From Imhoffiella fuscus (lineage in GTDB: Bacteria; Pseudomonadota; Gammaproteobacteria; Chromatiales; Chromatiaceae): 64,000 bases of DNA. Numbering within the stretch: the first letter of the stretch is position 1; the number at the start of each line of letters is the position of its first letter. The translations under genes were made by a program, and so were the position numbers. The stretch spans positions 186,001 through 250,000 of the forward strand of contig NZ_JBHUHX010000016.1 of assembly GCF_042682685.1 (NCBI RefSeq), written 5' to 3'. The notes under the pieces are model-generated. The model was not told where the DNA came from, made no database searches, and saw only the letters and a list, made by a program, of their open reading frames with translations. Positions 57,329-64,000 of this stretch are shown here, piece after piece.

Positions 57329-58213
57329 TTATGACTGGATCAGACGACGCTGCCAAATCTCTCCCCACTCGAAGCAAGCCAGCCCAAAAAGGACCAGGGC
57401 GCTGCCGATCCAGGTGCTCGGCATCAGTACCTCGCCATTGAGCATCTGGCCCAGCATGAGTGCCAGCACGGGTGTGATGAGCGTGATGAGCGCGACCCGG
57501 CTGGCCTGTATCCGGTGCAGCACGAAGTAGTAGAGCACGAAGCCGATAGCCGAGCCGAACACCGCCAGATAGATGATGGCCCAGAAGGCGCGCGGGCTTA
57601 GCGCGGTCGGTGGCTGACCGTCGAATAGCCACCAGGTCGCGACGAAGAGCGGCACGGCGATCAGCAGCGCGCCGGTCGTGGTCTCCAGCGGGTGCAGCCG
57701 CGCGCCGATGCGCTTGATCCAGACCGCGCTCGCTGAGTGAATCAGCACCGAGATCAGGACGCCCGTGATGCCGAATATCGCCTGGGCGCCGAGTGCGACG
57801 CCTTGGTTCAGGATCAACGAAAGTCCGGCGATGCCCAGTCCGATTCCGAGCAGGCGCGTCGGGGTGAGCGCGCGTTCTCCGAGCCAGAGCGCCGCCATCA
57901 AGGCCGTCGCCACCGGGGTCAGGCCGAACAGCACCGAAACCAGCCCGGACGGAATGAACTGCGACGCCCAGTAGACGCTGGTCATGGCACCCCAGATGCC
58001 GACGCCGGCGGCGACGTAGGTGAGGCTCGCGTCCCGGTGCCAACGCATGCGACGGCTCATGAGTGCGACCAGGACCAGGCAGACGAAGACGCCGATCAGC
58101 ATGCGTGCGGTAACGCCAAACAGGAATCCGCCGGATTCGCTGCTCCATTTGATCGCCAGCGGCGTGGTCGCCCAGATGAGCACCACGCCGAGGAAGGCCG
58201 CCGGTACGGACAC
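57329..58213 (-). CDS. EamA-family (DMT superfamily) transporter
   Basis: Inner-membrane transporter of 294 residues made of two EamA repeats, ten membrane helices in all. The first repeat starts LGVVLIWATTPLAIKWSSE and the second ITGVLISVLIHSASAVWIKRIG; the helix pair around VSVLFGLTPVATALMAALWLGERALT is the family signature. Members export amino acids or other metabolites, and the substrate is unknown here. The start is GTG with AAGGAG in front. Immediately upstream on the same strand lie an intrinsic terminator and a short ORF, an arrangement that suggests attenuation. Confidence 0.92.
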   Translation of the reverse strand: MSVPAAFLGVVLIWATTPLAIKWSSESGGFLFGVTARMLIGVFVCLVLVALMSRRMRWHRDASLTYVAAGVGIWGAMTSVYWASQFIPSGLVSVLFGLTPVATALMAALWLGERALTPTRLLGIGLGIAGLSLILNQGVALGAQAIFGITGVLISVLIHSASAVWIKRIGARLHPLETTTGALLIAVPLFVATWWLFDGQPPTALSPRAFWAIIYLAVFGSAIGFVLYYFVLHRIQASRVALITLITPVLALMLGQMLNGEVLMPSTWIGSALVLFGLACFEWGEIWQRRLIQS

Positions 58214-58257
58214 GAGAGATCTCCTTCGAGTTGTCGAGCTTGGGGTTGTCGGAAAAC

Positions 58258-58289
58258 GAAAAAGGCCGCGGTTTGAATGCCGCGGCCTT
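58258..58289 (-). terminator. Intrinsic terminator upstream of the EamA gene
   Basis: On the minus strand AAGGCCGCGG and CCGCGGCCTT pair over 10 bp around an eight-base loop, followed by TTTCGTTTT. It lies 45 bases before the EamA start. It could end sucAB transcription or serve as an attenuator. Confidence 0.85.
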
Positions 58290-58325
58290 GGGGGAATCTG
58301 GAGCGCTCGGGTTATGGGCTCGGAG

Positions 58326-58412
58326 TCACCAGGGCACGCGGAGGCGTCTGGACCAGCGGACGACGCGGTTCAGGACGTTGCGGTGCGAAGGGGTGGGGCA
58401 GTGGAGGCTCAT
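58326..58412 (-). CDS. Short leader-like ORF (28 codons) ahead of the EamA terminator
   Basis: ATG at 58412 to TGA at 58326, coding for 28 residues that begin MSLHCPTPSHRNVLN and end RRLRVPW. The peptide is strongly basic and has two tryptophans, one just before the stop. No strong Shine-Dalgarno is seen. It ends 36 bases before the terminator stem that precedes the EamA gene. The placement is that of a leader peptide; a coding role is unproven. Confidence 0.35.
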   Translation of the reverse strand: MSLHCPTPSHRNVLNRVVRWSRRLRVPW

Positions 58413-58550
58413 GGGGCGAGTGTCACCGAAAACTCGTGCGATGACAAGCGGCTGGAGTCTTGACGTTGTGGCATTCCCGGGTTCCGCTGCGCTGCACCCG
58501 GGTTACGGGTGGTTCGGTGCAGCGACGGCGGAATCCGGGAGTCGGTTGGG

Positions 58551-59786
58551 TCAGACCTTCAGCAGCAGGCGCGCCGGGTCTTCCAGTGCATCCTTGATGG
58601 CGACCAGGAACTGGACCGCCTCGCGACCGTCGACGATGCGGTGGTCGTAGGTCAGGGCCAGATACATCATGGGTGCGGCGACGATCTGGCCGTTCTCCAC
58701 GACCGGCCGCTCCTGGATCTTGTGCATGCCGAGGATGGCGCTCTGCGGCGGATTCAGGATGGGCGTCGACAACAGCGAGCCGAAGACGCCGCCGTTGGTG
58801 ACGGAGAAGGTGCCCCCGGTCAGCTCCTCGTAGCTCAGGCTGCCGTCCTTGGCCTTCTGACCGAACTCGGCGATGCCCTGCTCGATGTCGGCCATGCTGA
58901 GCTGGTCGCAGTTGCGCAGGATGGGGACCACCAGTCCGCGCGGCGAGCTGACGGCGATGCCGATGTCGTAGTAACCGTGATAGATGATGTCGTTGCCGTC
59001 GACCGAGGCGTTGATCACCGGGAAGCGCTGCAGGGCTTCGACTGCGGCCTTGACGAAGAAGGACATGAAGCCCATGCGCACGCCGTGACGCGCCTCGAAC
59101 TGGTCGCGGTACTTGGTCCGCAGATCCATGACCGCGCTCAGGTTGACCTCGTTGAAGGTGGTCAGCATGGCGGCGTGCTGCTGGGCCTGGACCAGACGCT
59201 CGGCGATGCGGGCACGCAATCGGGTCATGGGGACCCGCTGCTCGGGCCGGCCGGCCTCGCCGGACAGGCTGGGCCTTGGCAGGGCGGGGATGTCTTCCTC
59301 CGCCTCTATCTGCGGGCTCGGAGGCGTCTCCTCCTCGCGCTCGTCGAGGAAGGCGAGTACGTCGGCCTTCTGGATGCGGCCGTCCCGACCGCTGCCATGG
59401 ATCTGCTGCGGATCCAGGTTCATTTCCTTGACCAGCCGACGTGCCGAGGGCGTCACCTGCGGCGGGGTTTCGCTCGTCGGCTGGGGCGCGGGGGTCTTTG
59501 CCGCTGGTGCGGAAGATGCCTTGGGGCTAGCGGGGGCGCTGGCCGCCGCGCCTTCCTCGATCAGGGCGAGCAGTGCGTCGGCCTGGACCAGATCGCCTTC
59601 CTTGGCCTGGAGGTCGCCCAGCACGCCAGACGTCGGCGCGGGAACCTCCAGTACGACCTTGTCGGTTTCCAGATCCACCAGGTTCTCGGCCTCTTCGACC
59701 CTGTCGCCTGGCCGTTTATGCCAGGTCAGGACCGTGGCATCAGACACAGATTCGGGGAGGGTGGGTACGCGGACTTCACGGGTCAT
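58551..59786 (-). CDS. sucB: 2-oxoglutarate dehydrogenase E2, dihydrolipoyl succinyltransferase
   Basis: Core of the 2-oxoglutarate dehydrogenase complex; moves the succinyl group from lipoate to CoA in the citric acid cycle. The 411-residue protein has one lipoyl domain (residues 1-77, lipoate on Lys43 in ETDKVVLEVP), an Ala/Pro-rich linker, a peripheral subunit-binding domain (PSARRLVKEMNLDPQQIHGSG) and the catalytic domain with His382 and Asp386 in DHRIVDGRE. Its ATG overlaps the sucA stop by four bases. No lpd gene for E3 follows; the next features downstream are the terminator and the EamA gene. Confidence 0.96.
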   Translation of the reverse strand: MTREVRVPTLPESVSDATVLTWHKRPGDRVEEAENLVDLETDKVVLEVPAPTSGVLGDLQAKEGDLVQADALLALIEEGAAASAPASPKASSAPAAKTPAPQPTSETPPQVTPSARRLVKEMNLDPQQIHGSGRDGRIQKADVLAFLDEREEETPPSPQIEAEEDIPALPRPSLSGEAGRPEQRVPMTRLRARIAERLVQAQQHAAMLTTFNEVNLSAVMDLRTKYRDQFEARHGVRMGFMSFFVKAAVEALQRFPVINASVDGNDIIYHGYYDIGIAVSSPRGLVVPILRNCDQLSMADIEQGIAEFGQKAKDGSLSYEELTGGTFSVTNGGVFGSLLSTPILNPPQSAILGMHKIQERPVVENGQIVAAPMMYLALTYDHRIVDGREAVQFLVAIKDALEDPARLLLKV

Positions 59787-62656
59787 TGGGGCGGGATCCT
59801 TTTATTCATGCTCGGGTTGTAGCGGCCGCTCAGGGCTTCATCGATCAGGCACTCATGCTGTTCGATATGAGCGGCACGATGTCCGACGGCCGGAGCCGCC
59901 GAGGCGGGACGGCCGACGTAGTAGGGGCGCTTTCCATCTTGGATAAGGGTATGGAAGCGGTGCTTGATCTGGTCCCAGGCACCTTGGTTCTGGGGCTCCT
60001 CCTGGCACCAGACGATTTCCTCTGTGGCAGCGTACTGTTCGATGAAGGTGGCGAACTGCTCCTTCGGGAAGGGGTAGAGCTGCTCGATGCGCAGGATCGC
60101 CACGTTGGTCTGACCGCGTGCGCGGCGTGCCTCCAGAAGGTCGTAATAGACCTTGCCGCTACAGAAGACGAGCCGCTCGACCCCGGCTGGATCGATGGGG
60201 TCGATCTCGGGCAGGATGGCTTGGTACTGACCGCTGATCAGCTCCTCCAGCGAGGAGACGGCGAGCCGGTGACGCAGCAGGCTCTTCGGCGTCATGACGA
60301 TCAGCGGTTTGCGGTAGGGGCGGACGATCTGACGACGCAGCAGATGGAACATCTGCGCGGGCGTGGTCGGGACGCAGACCTGGATGTTGTGATCGGCGCA
60401 CAACTGCAGGAAGCGTTCGAGTCGCGCCGACGAGTGCTCGGCACCCTGGCCTTCGAGTCCGTGCGGCAGCAGCATGACCAGTCCGCAGCACAGGCCCCAT
60501 TTGGTGCCGGCCGAGGTGATGAACTGGTCGATGACGACCTGGGCGCCGTTGGCGAAGTCGCCGAACTGGGCCTCCCAGAGCGTGAGCGCGTGCGGCTCGG
60601 CGGTGGCGAATCCGTATTCGTAGCCGAGCACCGCTTCCTCGGAGAGGATGGAGTCGATGGCGATGAAGGCGCCCTGATGCTCGCCCATGTGCTGCAGCGG
60701 GGTATAGGAGTCGCCGGTCACCTGATCGTGGGTTTTGGCGTGACGATGGAAGAAGGTGCCCCGTCCTACGTCCTGTCCGGAGAGCCGCACCGGGATTCCT
60801 GCATCGACCAGACTGGCATAGGCCATATTCTCTGCGTAGCCCCAGTTGAGCAGCTGATCGCCATGGATCATCTTGCGCCGCTCTTCCCAGATCTTCTCGA
60901 CGCGTGGGTGCAGCTCGAAGCCTTCCGGTAGCTGCAGCATGCGCTCGGTGAGCTCCTGTAGCTTCTCGATCGGCACCCCAGTGTCCACGTCCTGATCCCA
61001 GGTGGTGCCGTGGCAGAAGGACCAGTCGACGCGCGAGGCGTGGTCCAGTCCGCAGAGCACCGGCCGGGCGATGACCACGCCCTGCTCGATCGAGTCGCGA
61101 TAGTCCTCGACCATGCGCTGCGCCTGCTCCTGGGTGATCAGGCCATCGGCGACCAGGCGGTCGGCGTAGACGGCGCGCTGGGTCGGATGCTGGCGGATCT
61201 TCTTGTACATGATCGGCTGGGTGACCGCCGGCTCGTCGGCCTCGTTGTGACCGAGCCGGCGGTAGCAGATGAGGTCGATGATGACGTCCTTGTGGAACTG
61301 GTTGCGGAAGTCCAGCGCCAGACGGGTGACGAAGATGACCGCCTCCGGGTCGTCGCCGTTCACGTGGAAGACCGGCGCCTGGACCATCTTGGAGACGTCG
61401 GTGCAGTAGGGCGTCGAGCGGGTGTCGAGCGGATGGCTGGTGGTGAAGCCGATCTGGTTGTTGATGACGATGTGGACCGTGCCGCCGGTCGAGTAGCTGC
61501 GGGTCTGGGACAGCTGCAGCGTCTCCGTCACCACGCCCTGGCCGGCGAAGGCGGCGTCGCCATGGATCAGCACCGGCAGCACCAGATCGCCGGTGTGGTC
61601 GCGCCAGCGGCGTTGACGGGCGCGCACCGACCCCTCGATCACCGGGTTGATGATCTCCAGGTGCGAGGGGTTGAAGCCGAGCACCAGATGGACGATGCCG
61701 CCGGGGGTCTCGACGTCGGTGGCGAAGCCCATGTGGTACTTGACGTCGCCGGCCATCTGACGCCAGTCCATCTTCACGCGCCCCTCGAATTCGTCGAAGA
61801 TGTCGTGTGGCGGCTTGCCGAAGATGTTGGTCAGCACGTTGAGGCGGCCACGATGGGCCATGCCGATGACGATCTCCTTCTGGCCCTTGCGTCCGGCGCG
61901 CTGGATGAGTTCGTCGAGCATCGGGATGAGCGCGTCGCCGCCCTCGAGCGAGAAGCGTTTCTGGCCGACGTAGCGTTGGTGCAGATACTTTTCGATGCCC
62001 TCGGCGGCGGTCAGCAGGGTCAGCAGCCAGCGCCGATCGGCAGTGTCCAGCTCGGGCTTGGCGCGGTAGCCCTCCAGACGCTTCTGGATCCAGCGCTTCT
62101 CCTGGGTGTTGGTGATGTGCATGTACTCGGAGCCGACCGCGCCGCAGTAGGTCTCCTCGACCATCGAGACGATCTCGTGCAGCGGCATGCGGTCGGGCGC
62201 GTAGAGCGAGCCGGTATGAAAGACCTGCTCCATGTCCTCGGCGCCGAGGTTGTGATAGGCCGGGTCGAGATCGGCGATCTTGGGCGGTTCGCGCAGTCGG
62301 ATGGGATCGATGTTCGCGACCTGATGGCCACGGTAGCGGTAGCCGTTGATCAGGCTCAGAACCGCCGACTGTTTCTCCGCAGCGGCGGGTTCCAGGTGGG
62401 CGACGGATCGTGTGCGCGCGCGCGAGCGACTTTCTTGGGCGAGCCGCAGGAAATTCTCGCGAACGGGTCCGTGAGGCGCCTCGGCACCGCTCGACTCGTT
62501 GGCCGCTTCCTGGCGTATGCCGTCGAAGCGAGCACGCCATGCCAGATCGATGCTGTCGGGGTCGATCAGATAACGCTCGTAAAGATCTTCGATGAAATCC
62601 GCATTACCCCCATAGAGGGCGCCGGAATTCCTAAACAATTCCAGAATGGTGCTCAT
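59783..62656 (-). CDS. sucA: 2-oxoglutarate dehydrogenase E1 component
   Basis: Thiamine-diphosphate enzyme that decarboxylates 2-oxoglutarate and succinylates the E2 lipoate. The 957-residue product starts with the E2-binding helix (DFIEDLYERYLIDPDSIDLAWRARF). It shows IGMAHRGRLNVL, GDAAFAGQGVVTE for the cofactor pyrophosphate, and the C-terminal transketolase half (YGFATAEPHALTLWEAQFGDFANGAQ). The Shine-Dalgarno before the ATG at 62656 is distant (AAAGGA). It forms a two-gene operon with sucB. A perfect 18-bp inverted repeat lies 82 bases before the start. Confidence 0.96.
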   Translation of the reverse strand: MSTILELFRNSGALYGGNADFIEDLYERYLIDPDSIDLAWRARFDGIRQEAANESSGAEAPHGPVRENFLRLAQESRSRARTRSVAHLEPAAAEKQSAVLSLINGYRYRGHQVANIDPIRLREPPKIADLDPAYHNLGAEDMEQVFHTGSLYAPDRMPLHEIVSMVEETYCGAVGSEYMHITNTQEKRWIQKRLEGYRAKPELDTADRRWLLTLLTAAEGIEKYLHQRYVGQKRFSLEGGDALIPMLDELIQRAGRKGQKEIVIGMAHRGRLNVLTNIFGKPPHDIFDEFEGRVKMDWRQMAGDVKYHMGFATDVETPGGIVHLVLGFNPSHLEIINPVIEGSVRARQRRWRDHTGDLVLPVLIHGDAAFAGQGVVTETLQLSQTRSYSTGGTVHIVINNQIGFTTSHPLDTRSTPYCTDVSKMVQAPVFHVNGDDPEAVIFVTRLALDFRNQFHKDVIIDLICYRRLGHNEADEPAVTQPIMYKKIRQHPTQRAVYADRLVADGLITQEQAQRMVEDYRDSIEQGVVIARPVLCGLDHASRVDWSFCHGTTWDQDVDTGVPIEKLQELTERMLQLPEGFELHPRVEKIWEERRKMIHGDQLLNWGYAENMAYASLVDAGIPVRLSGQDVGRGTFFHRHAKTHDQVTGDSYTPLQHMGEHQGAFIAIDSILSEEAVLGYEYGFATAEPHALTLWEAQFGDFANGAQVVIDQFITSAGTKWGLCCGLVMLLPHGLEGQGAEHSSARLERFLQLCADHNIQVCVPTTPAQMFHLLRRQIVRPYRKPLIVMTPKSLLRHRLAVSSLEELISGQYQAILPEIDPIDPAGVERLVFCSGKVYYDLLEARRARGQTNVAILRIEQLYPFPKEQFATFIEQYAATEEIVWCQEEPQNQGAWDQIKHRFHTLIQDGKRPYYVGRPASAAPAVGHRAAHIEQHECLIDEALSGRYNPSMNKRIPPQ

Positions 62657-62956
62657 GCTATGTATTGGTTTTCCTTTGGTGGATCTCGCCGGTAAGGCGT
62701 CGGTTTATAACATAATCGTACGATTTCTGGACACGATGCCCCCTTGTGCGCGCTTCGGTAGAAAGCGCGCACAAGGGGGCGCTTTCCCGCATACTAGATA
62801 TAGGGCGCACGGGACTGGAGTGGGACCCTCGACCGCGTCTGGCGCCTGTCGGTAAGTCGTCCGACTGCAGGCACGCCCCCTCAGGTATTTCGCCGAGCCG
62901 GAGACCGTCCATGATCGAATCCGGTTCCAGACCCGACTGCGAGCATGCGCTGGCAC
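62657..62956. other. 300-base divergent region between sucA and the small charged protein
   Basis: Holds the long inverted repeat listed next. Minus-strand frames are open through it but are shadows of the palindromic, GC-rich sequence. I see no strong promoter; an AT-rich run near 62700-62725 (ATAACATAATCGTACGAT) is the best candidate start region for sucA. Confidence 0.4.
62738..62780. repeat. Perfect 18-bp inverted repeat with 7-base loop
   Basis: GCCCCCTTGTGCGCGCTT at 62738-62755 and its exact complement at 62763-62780, around CGGTAGA. The stem is far longer than a normal terminator and lacks a T-run on either strand. It lies in the presumed leader or promoter of sucA. Confidence 0.9.
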
Positions 62957-63181
62957 ATGGATAATAAAGACACCTCGGCCGAAGCCGACGAGCGCAAACG
63001 TCAACGTATCCGCCTTGCTCGATTGGAGGCGGACATGGCCTATTTCCAGGCCCGTCTCGAATTGCTCGGCGAACCAAACAGTAATAATCGCGCCGCGCAG
63101 CGCAAGGTCTTTGGTCTGCTGCACAAGACGGTCGCCACCAAGATCCTCAAGGTCAAGCGGCGTTTCGCCGAACTGAATTGA
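62957..63181 (+). CDS. Small highly charged helical protein of unknown function
   Basis: Product of 74 residues with alternating basic and acidic positions (ERKRQRIRLARLEADMAYFQARLELLG), which should form an amphipathic helix or short coiled coil, and a second helix ending KILKVKRRFAELN. There is no signal peptide or membrane helix. I do not recognise the family. An in-frame ATG 12 bases upstream (62945) is an alternative start; neither has a good Shine-Dalgarno. Codon use is like that of neighbouring genes. It is divergent from sucA. Confidence 0.65.
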   Translation: MDNKDTSAEADERKRQRIRLARLEADMAYFQARLELLGEPNSNNRAAQRKVFGLLHKTVATKILKVKRRFAELN

Positions 63182-63190
63182 GTGCTTTAT

Positions 63191-63225
63191 TCAGCTGCCG
63201 GCCTCCAGCTTTCAGCGGCCAGCTT
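63191..63225 (-). repeat. Degenerate GCTGGNN heptamer array, minus orientation, five units
   Basis: On the minus strand GCTGG-like cores recur every seven bases (plus-strand starts 63191, 63198, 63205, 63212 and 63219: TCAGC, CCGGC, CCAGC, TCAGC, CCAGC). It points opposite to the array at 63302, with 76 bases between them. Confidence 0.7.
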
Positions 63226-63301
63226 TTGGGGTCGGATAGCGGGTTATGGCGTGACGCCCGCTAGGTTTCACCCCTATTTTGAAACCCTTGGTAGAACACG
63301 A

Positions 63302-63383
63302 GCTGGTCGCTGGTCGCTGGTCGCTGGTCGCTGGTCGCTGGTCGCTGGTCGCTGGTCGCTGGTCGCTGGTCGCTGGTCGCTGG
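63302..63383 (+). repeat. Perfect GCTGGTC heptamer tandem array (11 units plus GCTGG)
   Basis: Eleven identical seven-base units run from 63302 to 63378 and a partial unit GCTGG follows at 63379-63383. The partial unit joins directly into the GGAGG ribosome-binding sequence of the next gene. A GTG-initiated frame at 63182 crosses the array, reading a seven-residue AGRWSLV repeat, but is not convincing as a gene. Confidence 0.97.
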
Positions 63384-63394
63384 AGGCTTGAAAT

Positions 63395-64000
63395 ATGTGC
63401 ACACTCGTTATCCTAAGACGTCCAGATCATTCCTGGCCGCTCGTGGTCGCGGCCAATCGCGACGAGCATCGTGCGCGCCCGGCACGCGAGCCCGGCCGCC
63501 ACTGGCCGGATCGCCCCGAGACGGTCGCCGGTCTCGATCTGCTCGGAGGCGGTAGCTGGCTCGGGGTCAACGACCATGGCCTGTTGGCTGCCGTCATGAA
63601 CCGCGAGGGGACGCTCGGTCCTCTGGAAGGCAAGCGCTCGCGCGGGGAATTGGTACTGGAGGCGCTGGATCACGCGGAGGCGGAGGCGGCCGCCGAGGCG
63701 TTGGCCGACCTGCATCCCGGCGCCTATCGCCCGTTCAACGTGGTGGTCGCAGATCCGCGCTCGGCCTATTGGATTCGCCATGATGGTGAGCGCGGGATCG
63801 AGGTGCATCCGATCGTTTCCGGGTTGCACCTACTCAGCAGCACCGAGCTCGACGATCCGGCCCATCCACGCATCGCAGCCTACCAGGCGCGTTTCGCGGC
63901 CGCAGCGGTCCCTGATCCCGAGTCCGGCGATTGGGCCGAATGGCGGGCATTGCTGGGATCTAGGACGGGCACCGAAGCTGGGGGGGCGGAGTCCGCCATG
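63395..64000 (+). CDS. NRDE family protein (TANGO2-like, C-terminus cut by window)
   Basis: The first 202 codons of a gene that continues past the right edge. The start MCTLVIL places Cys2 at the N-terminus, as in this Ntn-hydrolase-like family, and VVAANRDEHRARPA carries the Asn-Arg-Asp-Glu motif that names it. GGGSWLGVNDHGLLAAVMNR also fits. Function in bacteria is not settled; the human relative TANGO2 is linked to haem and lipid metabolism. GGAGG lies eight bases before the ATG at 63395 and abuts the heptamer array, so repeat changes could affect expression. Confidence 0.88.
   Translation, partial: MCTLVILRRPDHSWPLVVAANRDEHRARPAREPGRHWPDRPETVAGLDLLGGGSWLGVNDHGLLAAVMNREGTLGPLEGKRSRGELVLEALDHAEAEAAAEALADLHPGAYRPFNVVVADPRSAYWIRHDGERGIEVHPIVSGLHLLSSTELDDPAHPRIAAYQARFAAAAVPDPESGDWAEWRALLGSRTGTEAGGAESAM

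Larger units (their letters stand above)
58214..58550 (-). other. 337-base region between sucB and the EamA gene
   Basis: Besides the terminator and the short ORF listed separately, the region shows no other supported gene. I found no clear promoter on the minus strand between the sucB stop and the short ORF. Confidence 0.5.

Noticed and set aside
60159..62540. Long alternative minus-strand frame inside sucA
   Set aside because: Offset by one base from sucA and made mostly of Arg, Ala, Pro and Gly; sucA itself is intact.
62658..63124. Minus-strand frames over the sucA upstream region
   Set aside because: They run through the inverted repeat and the small plus-strand gene and show no domain or good start signal.
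63302..63383. CRISPR array
   Set aside because: Units are seven bases with no spacers.
63182..63391. 69-residue frame through the heptamer array with AGRWSLV repeats
   Set aside because: Starts with GTG directly at the previous stop, lacks a Shine-Dalgarno, and most of its repeat part is explained by the DNA repeat. Kept only as part of the repeat discussion.

Overview
The window is a contiguous, GC-rich chromosomal segment from a gammaproteobacterium. Support comes from the gene order tig-clpP-clpX-lon-hupB-(tRNA-Val, tRNA-Asp)-ppiD-fabI, the pairs lolA-rarA and sucA-sucB, and an IscR with the same cysteine spacing as the E. coli protein. A purple sulfur or related sulfur-oxidising lineage (Chromatiales) is my best guess from overall gene content. 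No photosynthesis or sulfur gene lies here to prove it. I see no insertion sequence, prophage, integrase, rRNA or CRISPR array. The window cuts a gene at each end: pgm at the left and an NRDE-family gene at the right.

Region by region. 1-6.2 kb: truncated phosphoglucomutase (minus), then htpG, adk, a thioredoxin, a DUF1249 protein and an orphan iscR whose promoter overlaps a near-consensus type-1 IscR site. 6.4-10.7 kb: prmB, an unidentified ORF, hemN and an acyl-CoA ligase. 10.7-20.7 kb: the protein quality-control block (trigger factor, ClpP, ClpX, Lon), then HU, two tRNA genes, PpiD and convergent FabI. lon has a sigma-32-like promoter. 21.1-27.8 kb: a four-gene peptide-type ABC importer with a substrate-binding protein that seems anchored at both ends, two permeases and a fused double ATPase. 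28-30.1 kb: a receiver-like/degenerate-EAL protein and a cold-shock protein behind a long repeat-containing leader. 30.3-35 kb: ftsK, lolA, rarA. 35-40 kb: one 1682-residue protein joining a Ser/Thr kinase, a STAND-type ATPase, a helical repeat region, GAF and GGDEF.

40-44 kb (minus): a tight operon of an aminotransferase, a SCO-like membrane protein, psd and a YkgJ-type cysteine-cluster protein, followed by arylamine N-acetyltransferase. 44-50.5 kb: msrB, a secreted protein of unknown function, a retropepsin-like RimB-type protease followed by the circularly permuted ATP-grasp/alpha-E pair, a YihY protein with an added winged-helix tail, and a TlpA-like thioredoxin. 50.7-58 kb: dnaE, a PqiA-like membrane protein, a GNAT acetyltransferase, an atypical SDR and an EamA transporter. 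58.5-62.7 kb (minus): sucB and sucA. 62.7-64 kb: a perfect 18-bp inverted repeat, a small charged protein, and two heptamer repeat arrays in opposite orientation, one of which runs into the Shine-Dalgarno sequence of the NRDE gene.

The features most worth following up are the GCTGGNN heptamer repeat family (three sites in the window), the short ORF plus intrinsic terminator directly ahead of the EamA gene, the large kinase-ATPase-diguanylate cyclase fusion, the RimB/ATP-grasp/alpha-E cluster, and the autoregulated iscR that has no isc genes beside it.
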